Source: DASTRU01 sp035761045 (GTDB lineage: Bacteria > Pseudomonadota > Gammaproteobacteria > Burkholderiales > Burkholderiaceae_E). Taken from it: a stretch of DNA of 9,971 bases. How positions within the stretch are numbered: position 1 is the stretch's first letter; the number at the start of each line of letters is the position of its first letter. The position numbers were made by a program, and so were the translations under genes. This document shows, one piece after another, positions 1 to 6,553 of the stretch. A model generated the notes under the pieces. The model saw nothing but the letters and a program-made list of their open reading frames with translations, was not told the origin of the DNA and made no database searches. The stretch spans positions 1 to 9,971 of the forward strand of contig DASTRU010000053.1 of NCBI GenBank assembly GCA_035761045.1. The letters are read 5' to 3'.

Positions 1-27
1 GGACTGATGCGAGGACACCGATGTCAT
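1..27 (-). CDS. Possible start of succinate dehydrogenase assembly factor SdhE (partial)
   Basis: An ATG on the minus strand at 27-25 lies three bases past the sdhB stop and opens a frame (MTSVSSHQS) that runs off the left edge. In many proteobacteria the gene after sdhB encodes SdhE (YgfY/CptB), the small factor that helps attach FAD to SdhA, and the position fits. Nine residues are too few to recognise the family, whose N-terminus is variable, and no clear Shine-Dalgarno site precedes the ATG. Another small gene, or no gene, is possible. The call rests on position only. Confidence 0.4.
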
Positions 28-30
28 TAA

Positions 31-792
31 TTAGACCGCGCGCCGCACCAACATGTCGCGAATATTGTTGATGGCCGCCGTGGGGTTCAAACCCTTCGGG
101 CATACATCCACGCAATTCATGATCGTGTGGCAGCGGAACAAGCGATACGGATCTTCCAAATTATCCAACCGCTCATTCGTGGCTTCGTCACGGCTATCGG
201 CGATGAAGCGATAGGCCTGCAACAAGCCGGCGGGACCGACGAATTTGTCGGGGTTCCACCAGAACGACGGGCACGAGGTCGAGCAGCACGCGCACAAAAT
301 GCATTCATACAAACCGTCAAGCTCTTCGCGTTCGGCCGGCGTTTGCAAACGCTCTTTCTCAGGCGGCGGCGAGGTGTTGATCAAGTACGGCTTGATCGAG
401 TGGTACTGATTGAAGAAGTGCGTCATGTCGACGACTAAGTCGCGCACCACTGGCAACCCCGGCAAGGGCTTGAGCACGATCGGCTCTTTGAGATCGCGCA
501 AGTTGGTGATGCACGCGAGCCCGTTCTTGCCGTTGATATTCATCGAGTCGGAGCCGCATACGCCTTCGCGGCACGAGCGTCGGTACGACAAGGTGTCGTC
601 GAAATCGCTTTTGATGCGCATGAGCGCGTCGAGCAGCATCTTGTCGGTCGGCTGAAGCGTGACCTCGAGTTTTTGCATGTACGGCTTCGCGTCCTTGTCC
701 GGGTCGTAGCGATAAATCTCGAAGCGGACAACACGCGTGCCGGTCGCGGCTTTGCCGACGGCCTTGAGTTCGGTTTCGTTGGTGGCGGTCAT
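31..792 (-). CDS. sdhB: Succinate dehydrogenase iron-sulfur subunit
   Basis: This is the electron-transfer subunit of respiratory complex II, carrying electrons from the SdhA flavin to ubiquinone at the cytoplasmic face of the inner membrane. The 253-residue protein has the full cluster set. The [2Fe-2S] site is C74, C79 and C94, with Asp at 82 where many ferredoxins have Cys, as in E. coli SdhB. The CILCACC motif and following Cys (C164, C167, C170, C174) and C221, C227 and C231 supply the [4Fe-4S] and [3Fe-4S] clusters. The PSFWW motif at 175-179 contains the Trp that lines the quinone site. It is slightly longer than E. coli SdhB because of an N-terminal tail of about 18 residues. A GGGAG lies ten bases before the ATG, and the gap to sdhA is 23 bases, so it is the fourth gene of the sdhCDAB operon. 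Confidence 0.98.
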   Translation of the reverse strand: MTATNETELKAVGKAATGTRVVRFEIYRYDPDKDAKPYMQKLEVTLQPTDKMLLDALMRIKSDFDDTLSYRRSCREGVCGSDSMNINGKNGLACITNLRDLKEPIVLKPLPGLPVVRDLVVDMTHFFNQYHSIKPYLINTSPPPEKERLQTPAEREELDGLYECILCACCSTSCPSFWWNPDKFVGPAGLLQAYRFIADSRDEATNERLDNLEDPYRLFRCHTIMNCVDVCPKGLNPTAAINNIRDMLVRRAV

Positions 793-815
793 GATGTGAC
801 GGCTCCCGGAGAACG

Positions 816-2594
816 TTAGAACGTACGTTTTTTGGGTTGAAAGGTTTCGACGGTCAAAGGTTTCATGTTGACCGGCTTGTAATCGAGGCGATTGCCTTCG
901 GAGTAGAACAAGGAATGCTTGATCCAGTTCGCGTCGTCACGCTCGGGGTAATCGCGATGCGCGTGCGCGCCACGGCTTTCCTTGCGTGCCTCGGCCGAGA
1001 CGATGGTTGCCTTGGCGGTCTCGATCAAGTTATCCAACTCCAACGCCTCGACGCGCGCGGTGTTGAATACCTTCGACTTATCTTGAATCGCGACGCTCTT
1101 GCAACGCGCGTCAAGCTCCATCACCTTCTTCACGCCTTCGGACAACAATTCGGACGTGCGGAACACGCCGCAATGCGTTTGCATCGTGCGACGGATGTCG
1201 TTGGCCACGTCTTGCACGCGCTCGCCCTTGGTCGAGGAATCGATGCGCGCCAAGCGCGACAACGCGAGATCGGCCGCGTCGGCGGGCAAAGGCTTGTGCA
1301 TCTTGTCGCGCAAATTCAAACCGACGATATGGTCGCCCGCGGCCTTGCCGAACACGACTAAGTCGAGCAGCGAATTCGTGCCCAAGCGATTCGCGCCATG
1401 CACGCTTACGCACGCGCATTCGCCAATCGCGTACATGCCTTGCACGATGTCGTTCGGGTTGCCGTTCTTGGGCACGACCACTTGGCCGTGATAGTTCGTC
1501 GGAATGCCGCCCATTTGATAGTGAATGGTTGGCACGACGGGAATCGGCTCCTTGATCGGATCAACGTTCGCGAACTTCAATGCGATCTCGCGAATCGATG
1601 GCAGCCGTTTCATGATGGTGTCGGCGCCCAAATGGTCGAGCTTGAGCAGCACGTAATCGCCATCGGGACCGCATCCACGGCCCTCCTTGATTTCTTGGTC
1701 CATCGAGCGCGAGACGAAGTCGCGCGGCGCCAAGTCCTTAAGCGTGGGCGCGTAACGCTCCATGAAACGCTCGCCGTCCTTGTTGAGCAGAATGCCGCCC
1801 TCGCCGCGCACGCCCTCGGTGATCAACACGCCCGCGCCGGCCACGCCCGTGGGGTGGAATTGCCAGAACTCCATGTCTTCCAACGGAATACCGGCGCGCG
1901 CGGCCATGCCCATGCCGTCACCGGTATTGATGTAGGCATTGGTCGACGCGGCCCAAATACGGCCCGCGCCACCGGTCGCGAAGACGGTGACCTTGGCTTC
2001 GAGAATCATCACCTCGCCGCTTTCCATCTCGAGTGCGACGACGCCGACGATGTCGCCGTCTTGATCGCGGATGAGATCAAGAGCCATCCACTCGATAAAG
2101 AATTGCGTGCGTGCTTGAACGTTGCGTTGATACAGCGTGTGCAAGAGCGCGTGGCCGGTACGGTCGGCCGCCGCGCACGCGCGTTGCACAGGCTTTTCGC
2201 CGAAGTTGGCGGTATGGCCGCCGAACGGACGTTGGTAGATGGTGCCGTCGGGGTTGCGGTCGAACGGCATGCCGAAGTGTTCGAGCTCGTACACCACCTT
2301 GGGCGCCATCTTGCACATGAATTCGATGGCGTCTTGGTCACCGAGATAGTCCGAGCCCTTCACGGTGTCGAACATATGCCAGTACCAATTGTCTTCGCTC
2401 ATGTTGCCAAGCGACGCGCCGATGCCACCTTGCGCGGCTACCGTATGCGAGCGTGTTGGAAACACCTTCGACAGCACCGCGACGCTTAAACCCGCCTCGG
2501 CCAATTGCAGCGAACAACGCATGCCGGCGCCACCCGCGCCGATGATGACAGCGTCGAATTTGCGACGCGGAATCGATGACTTGATTTCGGCCAT
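816..2594 (-). CDS. sdhA: Succinate dehydrogenase flavoprotein subunit
   Basis: This is the catalytic subunit of complex II, oxidising succinate to fumarate with covalently bound FAD. The 592-residue protein opens with a Rossmann FAD motif (VIIGAGGAGM, 16-25), followed by SHTVAAQGG with H50 as the expected FAD-linking histidine. Other active-site residues are present: H247 in HPTG, R291 in APRDFVSR (the catalytic Arg of the family), H358 in TIHYQMGG and R403 in ANRLGTNS. Length matches the family (588 in E. coli). An in-frame ATG 48 bases upstream (2642) is rejected because it lies inside sdhD; the chosen ATG has GGAGAG nine bases upstream and begins four bases after the sdhD stop. The protein sits on SdhB at the membrane. 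Confidence 0.98.
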   Translation of the reverse strand: MAEIKSSIPRRKFDAVIIGAGGAGMRCSLQLAEAGLSVAVLSKVFPTRSHTVAAQGGIGASLGNMSEDNWYWHMFDTVKGSDYLGDQDAIEFMCKMAPKVVYELEHFGMPFDRNPDGTIYQRPFGGHTANFGEKPVQRACAAADRTGHALLHTLYQRNVQARTQFFIEWMALDLIRDQDGDIVGVVALEMESGEVMILEAKVTVFATGGAGRIWAASTNAYINTGDGMGMAARAGIPLEDMEFWQFHPTGVAGAGVLITEGVRGEGGILLNKDGERFMERYAPTLKDLAPRDFVSRSMDQEIKEGRGCGPDGDYVLLKLDHLGADTIMKRLPSIREIALKFANVDPIKEPIPVVPTIHYQMGGIPTNYHGQVVVPKNGNPNDIVQGMYAIGECACVSVHGANRLGTNSLLDLVVFGKAAGDHIVGLNLRDKMHKPLPADAADLALSRLARIDSSTKGERVQDVANDIRRTMQTHCGVFRTSELLSEGVKKVMELDARCKSVAIQDKSKVFNTARVEALELDNLIETAKATIVSAEARKESRGAHAHRDYPERDDANWIKHSLFYSEGNRLDYKPVNMKPLTVETFQPKKRTF

Positions 2595-2598
2595 GTCG

Positions 2599-2976
2599 TC
2601 ACACTCTCCAAAGGATTTGCGCGGCGTAAACGGCCGAGCCAAGAAGCCACAGCACCGTCAACACCAGAATCGTCAAACGCAGCCACGTGGGCTTGATGTA
2701 GTCCATCCAAATATCGCGCATGCCTACCCATGTGTGATAAGCCAGCGACAACACGGCCAAGTAGGCGAAGAGCTTGCCAAGCGGCAAACCAAACGCCGTC
2801 CATGTAAACAGATGAACCCAGTCTTCGTACTGAATGGGCGAAGGCGCGGCAAGCAAGCCGATCGCAAGCCCGATCGTGTAAAGCGACAACACGACGGCGG
2901 TCACGCGCTGACCGATGAATTCGAGCACGCCGTAGTGCGCGCCCACGACGAGACGTCTTGAACCTGCGGTACCCAT
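2599..2976 (-). CDS. sdhD: Succinate dehydrogenase membrane anchor subunit
   Basis: This is the second hydrophobic anchor of complex II, helping to bind haem b and ubiquinone. The 125-residue protein has three membrane spans, at about 22-44, 64-86 and 98-121. His81 in the YHTWVGM segment corresponds to the haem-ligating His71 of E. coli SdhD. Tyr93 in MDYIKP lies twelve residues later, the same spacing as the quinone-site Tyr83. The frame stays open 165 bases further upstream, but that stretch overlaps sdhC and its translation is not SdhD-like. The chosen ATG is two bases after the sdhC stop, with a GGAGTG in the end of sdhC as its ribosome-binding site. Translation is probably coupled to sdhC. 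Confidence 0.95.
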   Translation of the reverse strand: MGTAGSRRLVVGAHYGVLEFIGQRVTAVVLSLYTIGLAIGLLAAPSPIQYEDWVHLFTWTAFGLPLGKLFAYLAVLSLAYHTWVGMRDIWMDYIKPTWLRLTILVLTVLWLLGSAVYAAQILWRV

Positions 2977-2978
2977 CT

Positions 2979-3392
2979 TCAAAACACTCCGAAAAGTTTG
3001 AGGCCGAGGATGAACGTCAGCCCTAAGCTCACCGCGAACACCACGCCCGCGTTCTTGACTGCTTGGCGCTTTTGCAAACCGACATGCACGTCGAGCAGCA
3101 GGTAGCGAATGCCCGCGCAGAAATGGTGCAGATAGCTCCACAACAACACGAGCAAGATGAGCTTGAGAAGGGGCGAACCCACCGCGCTTCGAAACTCAAC
3201 CCAGCCAAGTTCGGACGTTAGGCTTTTCTCGAATAATGGGAGCAAGACCAGCGGAAACGCGAAGAACAACAACGCGCCGCTAATGCGATGAAGGATGGAC
3301 AACTTGCCGGACAACGGTAGCCGGTACCGGATGATCTGGAACACGTGAATGTTCCGGTAGACCGGACGTTCTTTTCTCACTGCTTCGGTCAT
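2979..3392 (-). CDS. sdhC: Succinate dehydrogenase cytochrome b556 subunit
   Basis: This is the first gene of the sdhCDAB operon and encodes the cytochrome b anchor. The 137-residue protein carries the family signature RPVYRNIHVFQI followed by SGKLSILHRISG. Ser32 and Arg36 in that motif correspond to the quinone-binding Ser27 and Arg31 of E. coli SdhC. His90, the second His of LHHFCAGIRYLLLD, is the expected haem b ligand. Three membrane spans are visible at about 38-54, 76-98 and 114-136. The frame extends to an ATG at 3437, but the added 15 residues are basic and unlike the family. The ATG at 3392 has a GAGG five bases upstream and gives the standard N-terminus. Confidence 0.95.
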   Translation of the reverse strand: MTEAVRKERPVYRNIHVFQIIRYRLPLSGKLSILHRISGALLFFAFPLVLLPLFEKSLTSELGWVEFRSAVGSPLLKLILLVLLWSYLHHFCAGIRYLLLDVHVGLQKRQAVKNAGVVFAVSLGLTFILGLKLFGVF

Positions 3393-3397
3393 GAGGG

Positions 3398-3401
3398 CCT
3401 C
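3398..3401 (-). promoter_or_regulatory. Ribosome-binding site of sdhC
   Basis: GAGG on the minus strand lies five bases before the ATG at 3392. It supports this start over the in-frame ATG at 3437, which would also lie almost on top of the candidate -10 box at 3436-3441 and could not be included in a transcript from that promoter. Confidence 0.6.
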
Positions 3402-3435
3402 GTGGATGCGGACACGCCTGTGAACACAACCGCGC

Positions 3436-3464
3436 ATTGTCGCTTAAGTCGCGAGACGTTCCAA
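3436..3464 (-). promoter_or_regulatory. Candidate sigma-70 promoter for sdhCDAB
   Basis: On the minus strand, TTGGAA (3464-3459) and GACAAT (3441-3436) are separated by exactly 17 bases. Each matches the sigma-70 consensus at four of six positions. Transcription would start near 3429, giving a leader of about 36 bases with GAGG five bases before sdhC. A small inverted repeat TGTG-AA-CACA (3419-3428) lies about where transcription would begin. No terminator is seen between gntR and sdhC (114 bases), so readthrough from gntR is also possible. Confidence 0.4.
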
Positions 3465-3506
3465 AGCGCCAAGAGCGGACACGGGTTCAGATCGGCGAAA
3501 TCACGG

Positions 3507-4283
3507 TCAGTTCAATTCATTTCGATAGGCGTAATCGTGCGTGAGATACAACCCTCGGCGCACTTCAACCGGGCGATCCAAATACGTGAACGACACGCGT
3601 TCGACCGATAACAACGCGGTGCCGGACGCCACGCTCAATGCCTTGGCGGATGCGGCATCGGCGGCGATGGCTTTCAAGCGCTCGGTCGCGCGGATCATGC
3701 GGGTGCCGAACTCGGACTCGAACAAGGCGTACATCGGGCCTTTGTAGTCGGCGAGCTTTTCAGCCGTAAGCCCTTTGAATATCGCGCCAGGCAGCCAGAT
3801 ATCGTCGAGCACGATCGGCTTGCCGCGAATCGTTAATAAACGACGGATTTGAATCGCGGCGTCCCCGGGTTTGAGGTCGAGCAAGCGCGCGATCTCGGCG
3901 GGTGCGCGCAAGCGCTTGCAATCAAGGATCGTGGAGTCGGGATCGAAGGGCTCGCCATCGTCGGCGACCAAGCGCAGAAAACGAAACGCGGCGCGCGGCT
4001 CGTGGTGGCTGGCAACGAAGGTGCCCTTGCCTTGGCGGCGCACCAATAGGTTTTCGTTCGCGAGTTCATCGATCGCCTTACGCACCGTGCCTTGCGACAC
4101 CTTGAATCGGGTGGCGAGTTCGGTTTCGGAAGGAATCAATTCGCCGGGTTTCCATTCACCGGCCTCGAGCCCTTGCGTGATCAACCCTTTGATCTGCTGA
4201 TACAGCGGCAAAAAAGTCGCCCCCGTGCCGGACGCGGAAGCGTTGGGCGCGGGATCGTTGGGGGACTCGGGTTGAGCAGCCAT
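3507..4283 (-). CDS. GntR-family (HutC/UTRA type) transcriptional regulator
   Basis: This 258-residue protein is a DNA-binding regulator. After a low-complexity N-terminal tail of about 24 residues comes the GntR winged helix-turn-helix (about 25-91): PLYQQIK, then IPSETELATRFKVSQGTVRKA, where the recognition helix lies, then the wing RRQGKGTFV. The remainder (about 97-258) fits a UTRA effector-binding domain, with the typical RRL.....P and final RRGLYLTHDYAYR segments, placing it in the HutC subfamily. The ATG has a GGAAG nine bases upstream. It lies between sdhCDAB and mdh and is transcribed divergently from mdh, so the likely targets are its own promoter, mdh and possibly sdh. A small TCA- or propionate-derived metabolite is a reasonable effector, but the sequence does not identify it. 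GntR neighbours of this kind occur beside sdh in Burkholderiales. Confidence 0.93.
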   Translation of the reverse strand: MAAQPESPNDPAPNASASGTGATFLPLYQQIKGLITQGLEAGEWKPGELIPSETELATRFKVSQGTVRKAIDELANENLLVRRQGKGTFVASHHEPRAAFRFLRLVADDGEPFDPDSTILDCKRLRAPAEIARLLDLKPGDAAIQIRRLLTIRGKPIVLDDIWLPGAIFKGLTAEKLADYKGPMYALFESEFGTRMIRATERLKAIAADAASAKALSVASGTALLSVERVSFTYLDRPVEVRRGLYLTHDYAYRNELN

Positions 4284-4334
4284 GGCCGGATTCTTCCATA
4301 GCGATCCGCCTTACGTCCATGGAAAAGGCATCAG

Positions 4335-4352
4335 ATGTTTTATATAAGACAT
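4335..4352. promoter_or_regulatory. Near-palindromic operator candidate in the gntR-mdh gap
   Basis: The 18-bp sequence ATGTTTTATATAAGACAT is symmetric about 4343/4344. Eight of nine base pairs match, and the only exception is T4339 against G4348. It is an AT-rich island in GC-rich surroundings. Its right edge is seven bases from the -35 box of the mdh promoter, and its left edge is 51 bases from the gntR start. Dimeric GntR regulators bind short palindromes of this size, often in their own promoter region, so the adjacent regulator is the natural candidate to bind it. Binding itself is inferred. Confidence 0.65.
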
Positions 4353-4359
4353 AAGATAA

Positions 4360-4388
4360 TTGACGGGGAAAAAGCCGCCTCGTACCAT
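4360..4388 (+). promoter_or_regulatory. Candidate sigma-70 promoter for mdh
   Basis: TTGACG (4360-4365, five of six consensus) and TACCAT (4383-4388, four of six) are separated by 17 bases. Transcription would start near 4395, leaving a leader of about 58 bases before mdh. The palindrome at 4335-4352 lies just upstream of the -35 box, a place where a bound protein could either contact polymerase or hinder its binding. Confidence 0.55.
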
Positions 4389-4440
4389 GCACCGCAATAA
4401 GCCCTATGAACGGCGGCCTAAAATCGCGGTTCGCAACTTC

Positions 4441-4446
4441 GGAGAA
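4441..4446 (+). promoter_or_regulatory. Ribosome-binding site of mdh
   Basis: GGAGAA lies so that GGAG ends nine bases before the ATG at 4454. It decides the mdh start in favour of MTKPAMRVAVTGAAG rather than an in-frame ATG at 4406, whose extra residues do not resemble the family and which has no good Shine-Dalgarno site. Confidence 0.75.
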
Positions 4447-4453
4447 ATTCCCC

Positions 4454-5440
4454 ATGACCAAACCCGCCATGCGCGTCGCCGTCACAGGCGCCGCCGGCCA
4501 AATCGGCTATTCGCTGCTGTTTCGTATTGCTTCGGGCGAGATGCTCGGCAAAGACCAGCCGGTGATCCTGCAACTACTCGAGATTCCCGACGAGAAAGCG
4601 CAAAAAGCGCTCAAGGGCGTAATGATGGAACTCGAGGATTGCGCGTTTCCCTTGCTCGCGGGCATGAGCGCGCATGGCGATCCGATGACGGCCTTCAAGG
4701 ACATTGATGTCGCGTTGCTCGTTGGCGCCCGCCCTCGCGGCCCGGGCATGGAACGCAAGGACTTATTAAGCGCGAACGCGCAAATTTTTACGGCACAAGG
4801 CAAGGCGTTGAACGCGGTTGCGAAGCGCACCGTGAAGACGTTGGTGGTTGGCAACCCGGCCAATACCAATGCCTACATCGCGATGAAGTCCGCGCCCGAT
4901 CTGCCTAAGAAAAACTTCACCGCGATGCTGCGGTTAGACCATAACCGCGCGTTGAGCCAAATCGCAGCCAAAACCGGCAAGCCGGTATCGAGCATCGAAA
5001 AGCTGTGCGTATGGGGCAACCATTCACCAACGATGTATGCCGACTATCGCTTCGCGACGATCGAGAGCAAGTCGGTGAAAGAACTCATCAACGACGAAGA
5101 CTGGAACCGCAACACCTTCCTTCCTACCGTGGGCAAGCGTGGCGCGGCGATCATCGAGGCGCGCGGGTTGTCGTCGGCCGCGTCGGCCGCCAACGCCGCG
5201 ATCGACCACATCCGCGACTGGGTGCTCGGCACCAATGGCAAATGGGTGACGATGGGCATTCCGTCCGATGGTTCCTACGGCATTCCCGTCGACACGATGT
5301 TTGGCTTCCCGGTCACGTGCGCGAACGGTGAATACCAACTCGTGCAAGGCTTGCCGATCGACGAGTTCTCGCAAAAGTGCATCGACAAAACGCTGGCCGA
5401 ACTCAACGAGGAAAAAGAAGGCGTTGCGCATCTGTTGTAA
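4454..5440 (+). CDS. mdh: NAD-dependent malate dehydrogenase
   Basis: It interconverts malate and oxaloacetate in the cytoplasm, the last step of the TCA cycle, and supplies the oxaloacetate that PrpC or citrate synthase uses. The 328-residue protein belongs to the cytosolic-type group usual in betaproteobacteria, not the shorter E. coli type. The NAD motif TGAAGQIG is at 11-18. Substrate-binding Arg95 and Arg101 are in PRGPGMERKDLL, the catalytic pair is Asp162 (LDHNR) and His190 (WGNHSPTMY), and Arg165 completes the carboxylate site. The conserved stretch GLSSAASAANAAIDH follows. It is transcribed divergently from gntR and is the first gene of the plus-strand group. Confidence 0.98.
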   Translation: MTKPAMRVAVTGAAGQIGYSLLFRIASGEMLGKDQPVILQLLEIPDEKAQKALKGVMMELEDCAFPLLAGMSAHGDPMTAFKDIDVALLVGARPRGPGMERKDLLSANAQIFTAQGKALNAVAKRTVKTLVVGNPANTNAYIAMKSAPDLPKKNFTAMLRLDHNRALSQIAAKTGKPVSSIEKLCVWGNHSPTMYADYRFATIESKSVKELINDEDWNRNTFLPTVGKRGAAIIEARGLSSAASAANAAIDHIRDWVLGTNGKWVTMGIPSDGSYGIPVDTMFGFPVTCANGEYQLVQGLPIDEFSQKCIDKTLAELNEEKEGVAHLL

Positions 5441-5469
5441 TTCCTAAGTCACGTCAACATCCATTGATC

Positions 5470-5506
5470 ACGGCCGGGCGCGTCTAGCACGTACCCGGCC
5501 GTTTCT
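5470..5506 (+). terminator. GC-rich hairpin resembling a rho-independent terminator after mdh
   Basis: ACGGCCGGG (5470-5478) pairs perfectly with CCCGGCCGT (5494-5502) around a 15-base loop. The loop may add CGT (5481-5483) with ACG (5489-5491). The 3' arm is followed by a short, interrupted T-rich run (TTTCT). The 9-bp GC-rich stem is strong, but the T tract is weak, so termination may be partial. It lies 29 bases after the mdh stop and ends eight bases before the next ATG. It could therefore also affect translation of that gene. Confidence 0.6.
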
Positions 5507-5510
5507 ACTT

Positions 5511-6515
5511 ATGCCCACTCTTCTTTCTCCGCGCGATGTGTTGTTTGACGGCGAGGCCGCGCCCGTCGCCCTGCCCGTTTGCGACCATTACGCGGGCAGC
5601 GAAAAGCTCATGCATAAGTCGTTGGCTTTGCAAGCAGAGCTCGGCCCGGTATTCGACATCACCTTCGATTGCGAGGACGGCGCGCTCGTCGGTGACGCGC
5701 ATGCGCACGTCGAGTTAGCCGCGCGGCTGATCACAAGCGATGACAATCGATTCGGCCGCGTGGGCCTGCGCGTGCACGACCTGTCGCATTGCGCGTTCGC
5801 CGACGATCTCGACACCGTTGTGCGTATCGCCGGCCATCGGCTTGCGTATGTGATGTTTCCTAAGTGGCGTGGATTGGCCGACGCGCGTGCATGTCTTGAA
5901 GCGCTCGATACCTGCGTAAAGCGATACGGTGTTCAACGCCCTATTCCCGCGCATGGCTTGATTGAAACGCATGGCGCGCTCGCCGAGGTATTTGCGATCG
6001 CGGCGCTGCCCGAGGTGGAAAGCCTAAGTTTTGGTTTGATGGATTTTGTGTCGGCGCACCGAGGCGCGATCGGCGACGACGCGATGCGCTCGCCCGGGCA
6101 ATTCGAACATCCACTCGTGCGGCGGGCGAAATTAGAAATCGCCGCGGCCTGCCACGCATACGGAAAAGTGCCGTCGCACAATGTGACCACCGATTTTGGC
6201 GACCCACATCGCACACGGTTGGACGCCGAACGCGCGGCACGCGAGTTTGGCTATACGCGGATGTGGAGTATTCATCCTTCGCAAGTGCGCGCGATCGTTC
6301 AAGCGCTCACGCCCGCCCTGGCCGACGTCGAATACGCCGGCAAAATTTTGCTGCAAGCCCAGGCCGCGCATTGGGGCCCGATCGCGACCACCGACGCAAG
6401 CGGCGCGCGATTGCATGATCGCGCCAGCTACCGGTATTACTGGAGCGTATTGCAGCAAGGCGCGCGCGCGGGCTTGACGCTGCCCGCCGAGTTTCATGCG
6501 CTGCTTAAGGTATGA
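5511..6515 (+). CDS. CitE/HpcH-type CoA-ester lyase-like protein, substrate unknown
   Basis: This 334-residue protein belongs to the HpcH/HpaI aldolase and citrate lyase beta family, whose TIM-barrel, Mg-dependent members cleave or form C-C bonds next to acyl-CoA thioesters. Visible family residues are E55/D56 (FDCEDGA), R87 (GLRVHD), E152 (LIETHGAL), D178 (SFGLMDFVSAHRG) and the C-terminal WSIHPSQ motif (252-258). E152 and D178 are spaced as the metal-binding Glu and Asp of CitE-like enzymes. No citC, citD or citF is nearby, so it is not a subunit of classical citrate lyase. A lyase or condensing enzyme for malyl-CoA, methylmalyl-CoA or citramalyl-CoA is possible, but the sequence does not decide. 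ATG 5511 is the only ATG, GTG or TTG start between the upstream in-frame stop (5445) and the conserved N-terminus. It has no Shine-Dalgarno site. Similar genes neighbour mdh in other Burkholderiales. Confidence 0.88.
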   Translation: MPTLLSPRDVLFDGEAAPVALPVCDHYAGSEKLMHKSLALQAELGPVFDITFDCEDGALVGDAHAHVELAARLITSDDNRFGRVGLRVHDLSHCAFADDLDTVVRIAGHRLAYVMFPKWRGLADARACLEALDTCVKRYGVQRPIPAHGLIETHGALAEVFAIAALPEVESLSFGLMDFVSAHRGAIGDDAMRSPGQFEHPLVRRAKLEIAAACHAYGKVPSHNVTTDFGDPHRTRLDAERAAREFGYTRMWSIHPSQVRAIVQALTPALADVEYAGKILLQAQAAHWGPIATTDASGARLHDRASYRYYWSVLQQGARAGLTLPAEFHALLKV

Positions 6516-6553
6516 CGATACCGACACCCTAATCACGACACGAAAGAGCAACG

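Noticed and set aside
837..1361. Open 174-codon frame on the plus strand, antisense to the sdhA 3' end
   Set aside because: It is the complement of confirmed sdhA codons with no start signal or family resemblance.
1398..2489. Open 363-codon frame on the plus strand, antisense to sdhA
   Set aside because: Its translation has no recognisable domain and is rich in His, Arg and Ala, as expected from the opposite strand of a GC-rich gene. sdhA on the other strand is beyond doubt.
2595..2642. N-terminal extension of sdhA from ATG 2642
   Set aside because: It overlaps the sdhD end, and the internal ATG at 2594 has a better ribosome-binding site and the normal family length.
4338..4346. TATAAA-like -10 box for gntR on the minus strand inside the palindrome
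   Set aside because: No acceptable -35 box is found 16-18 bases upstream, so a gntR promoter cannot be placed, although one overlapping the operator is plausible.
4406..4453. N-terminal extension of mdh from ATG 4406
   Set aside because: The 16 extra residues do not resemble MDH N-termini, and GGAGAA lies at the right distance from ATG 4454.
5024..5431. Open 135-codon frame antisense to mdh
   Set aside because: Low-information Arg/Val-rich translation with no ribosome-binding site; mdh is fully conserved on the other strand.
6132..6551. Open 139-codon frame antisense to the lyase-like gene and the gap before prpB
   Set aside because: No family resemblance and no promoter; the start lies in the short gap before prpB, and the rest mirrors confirmed codons.
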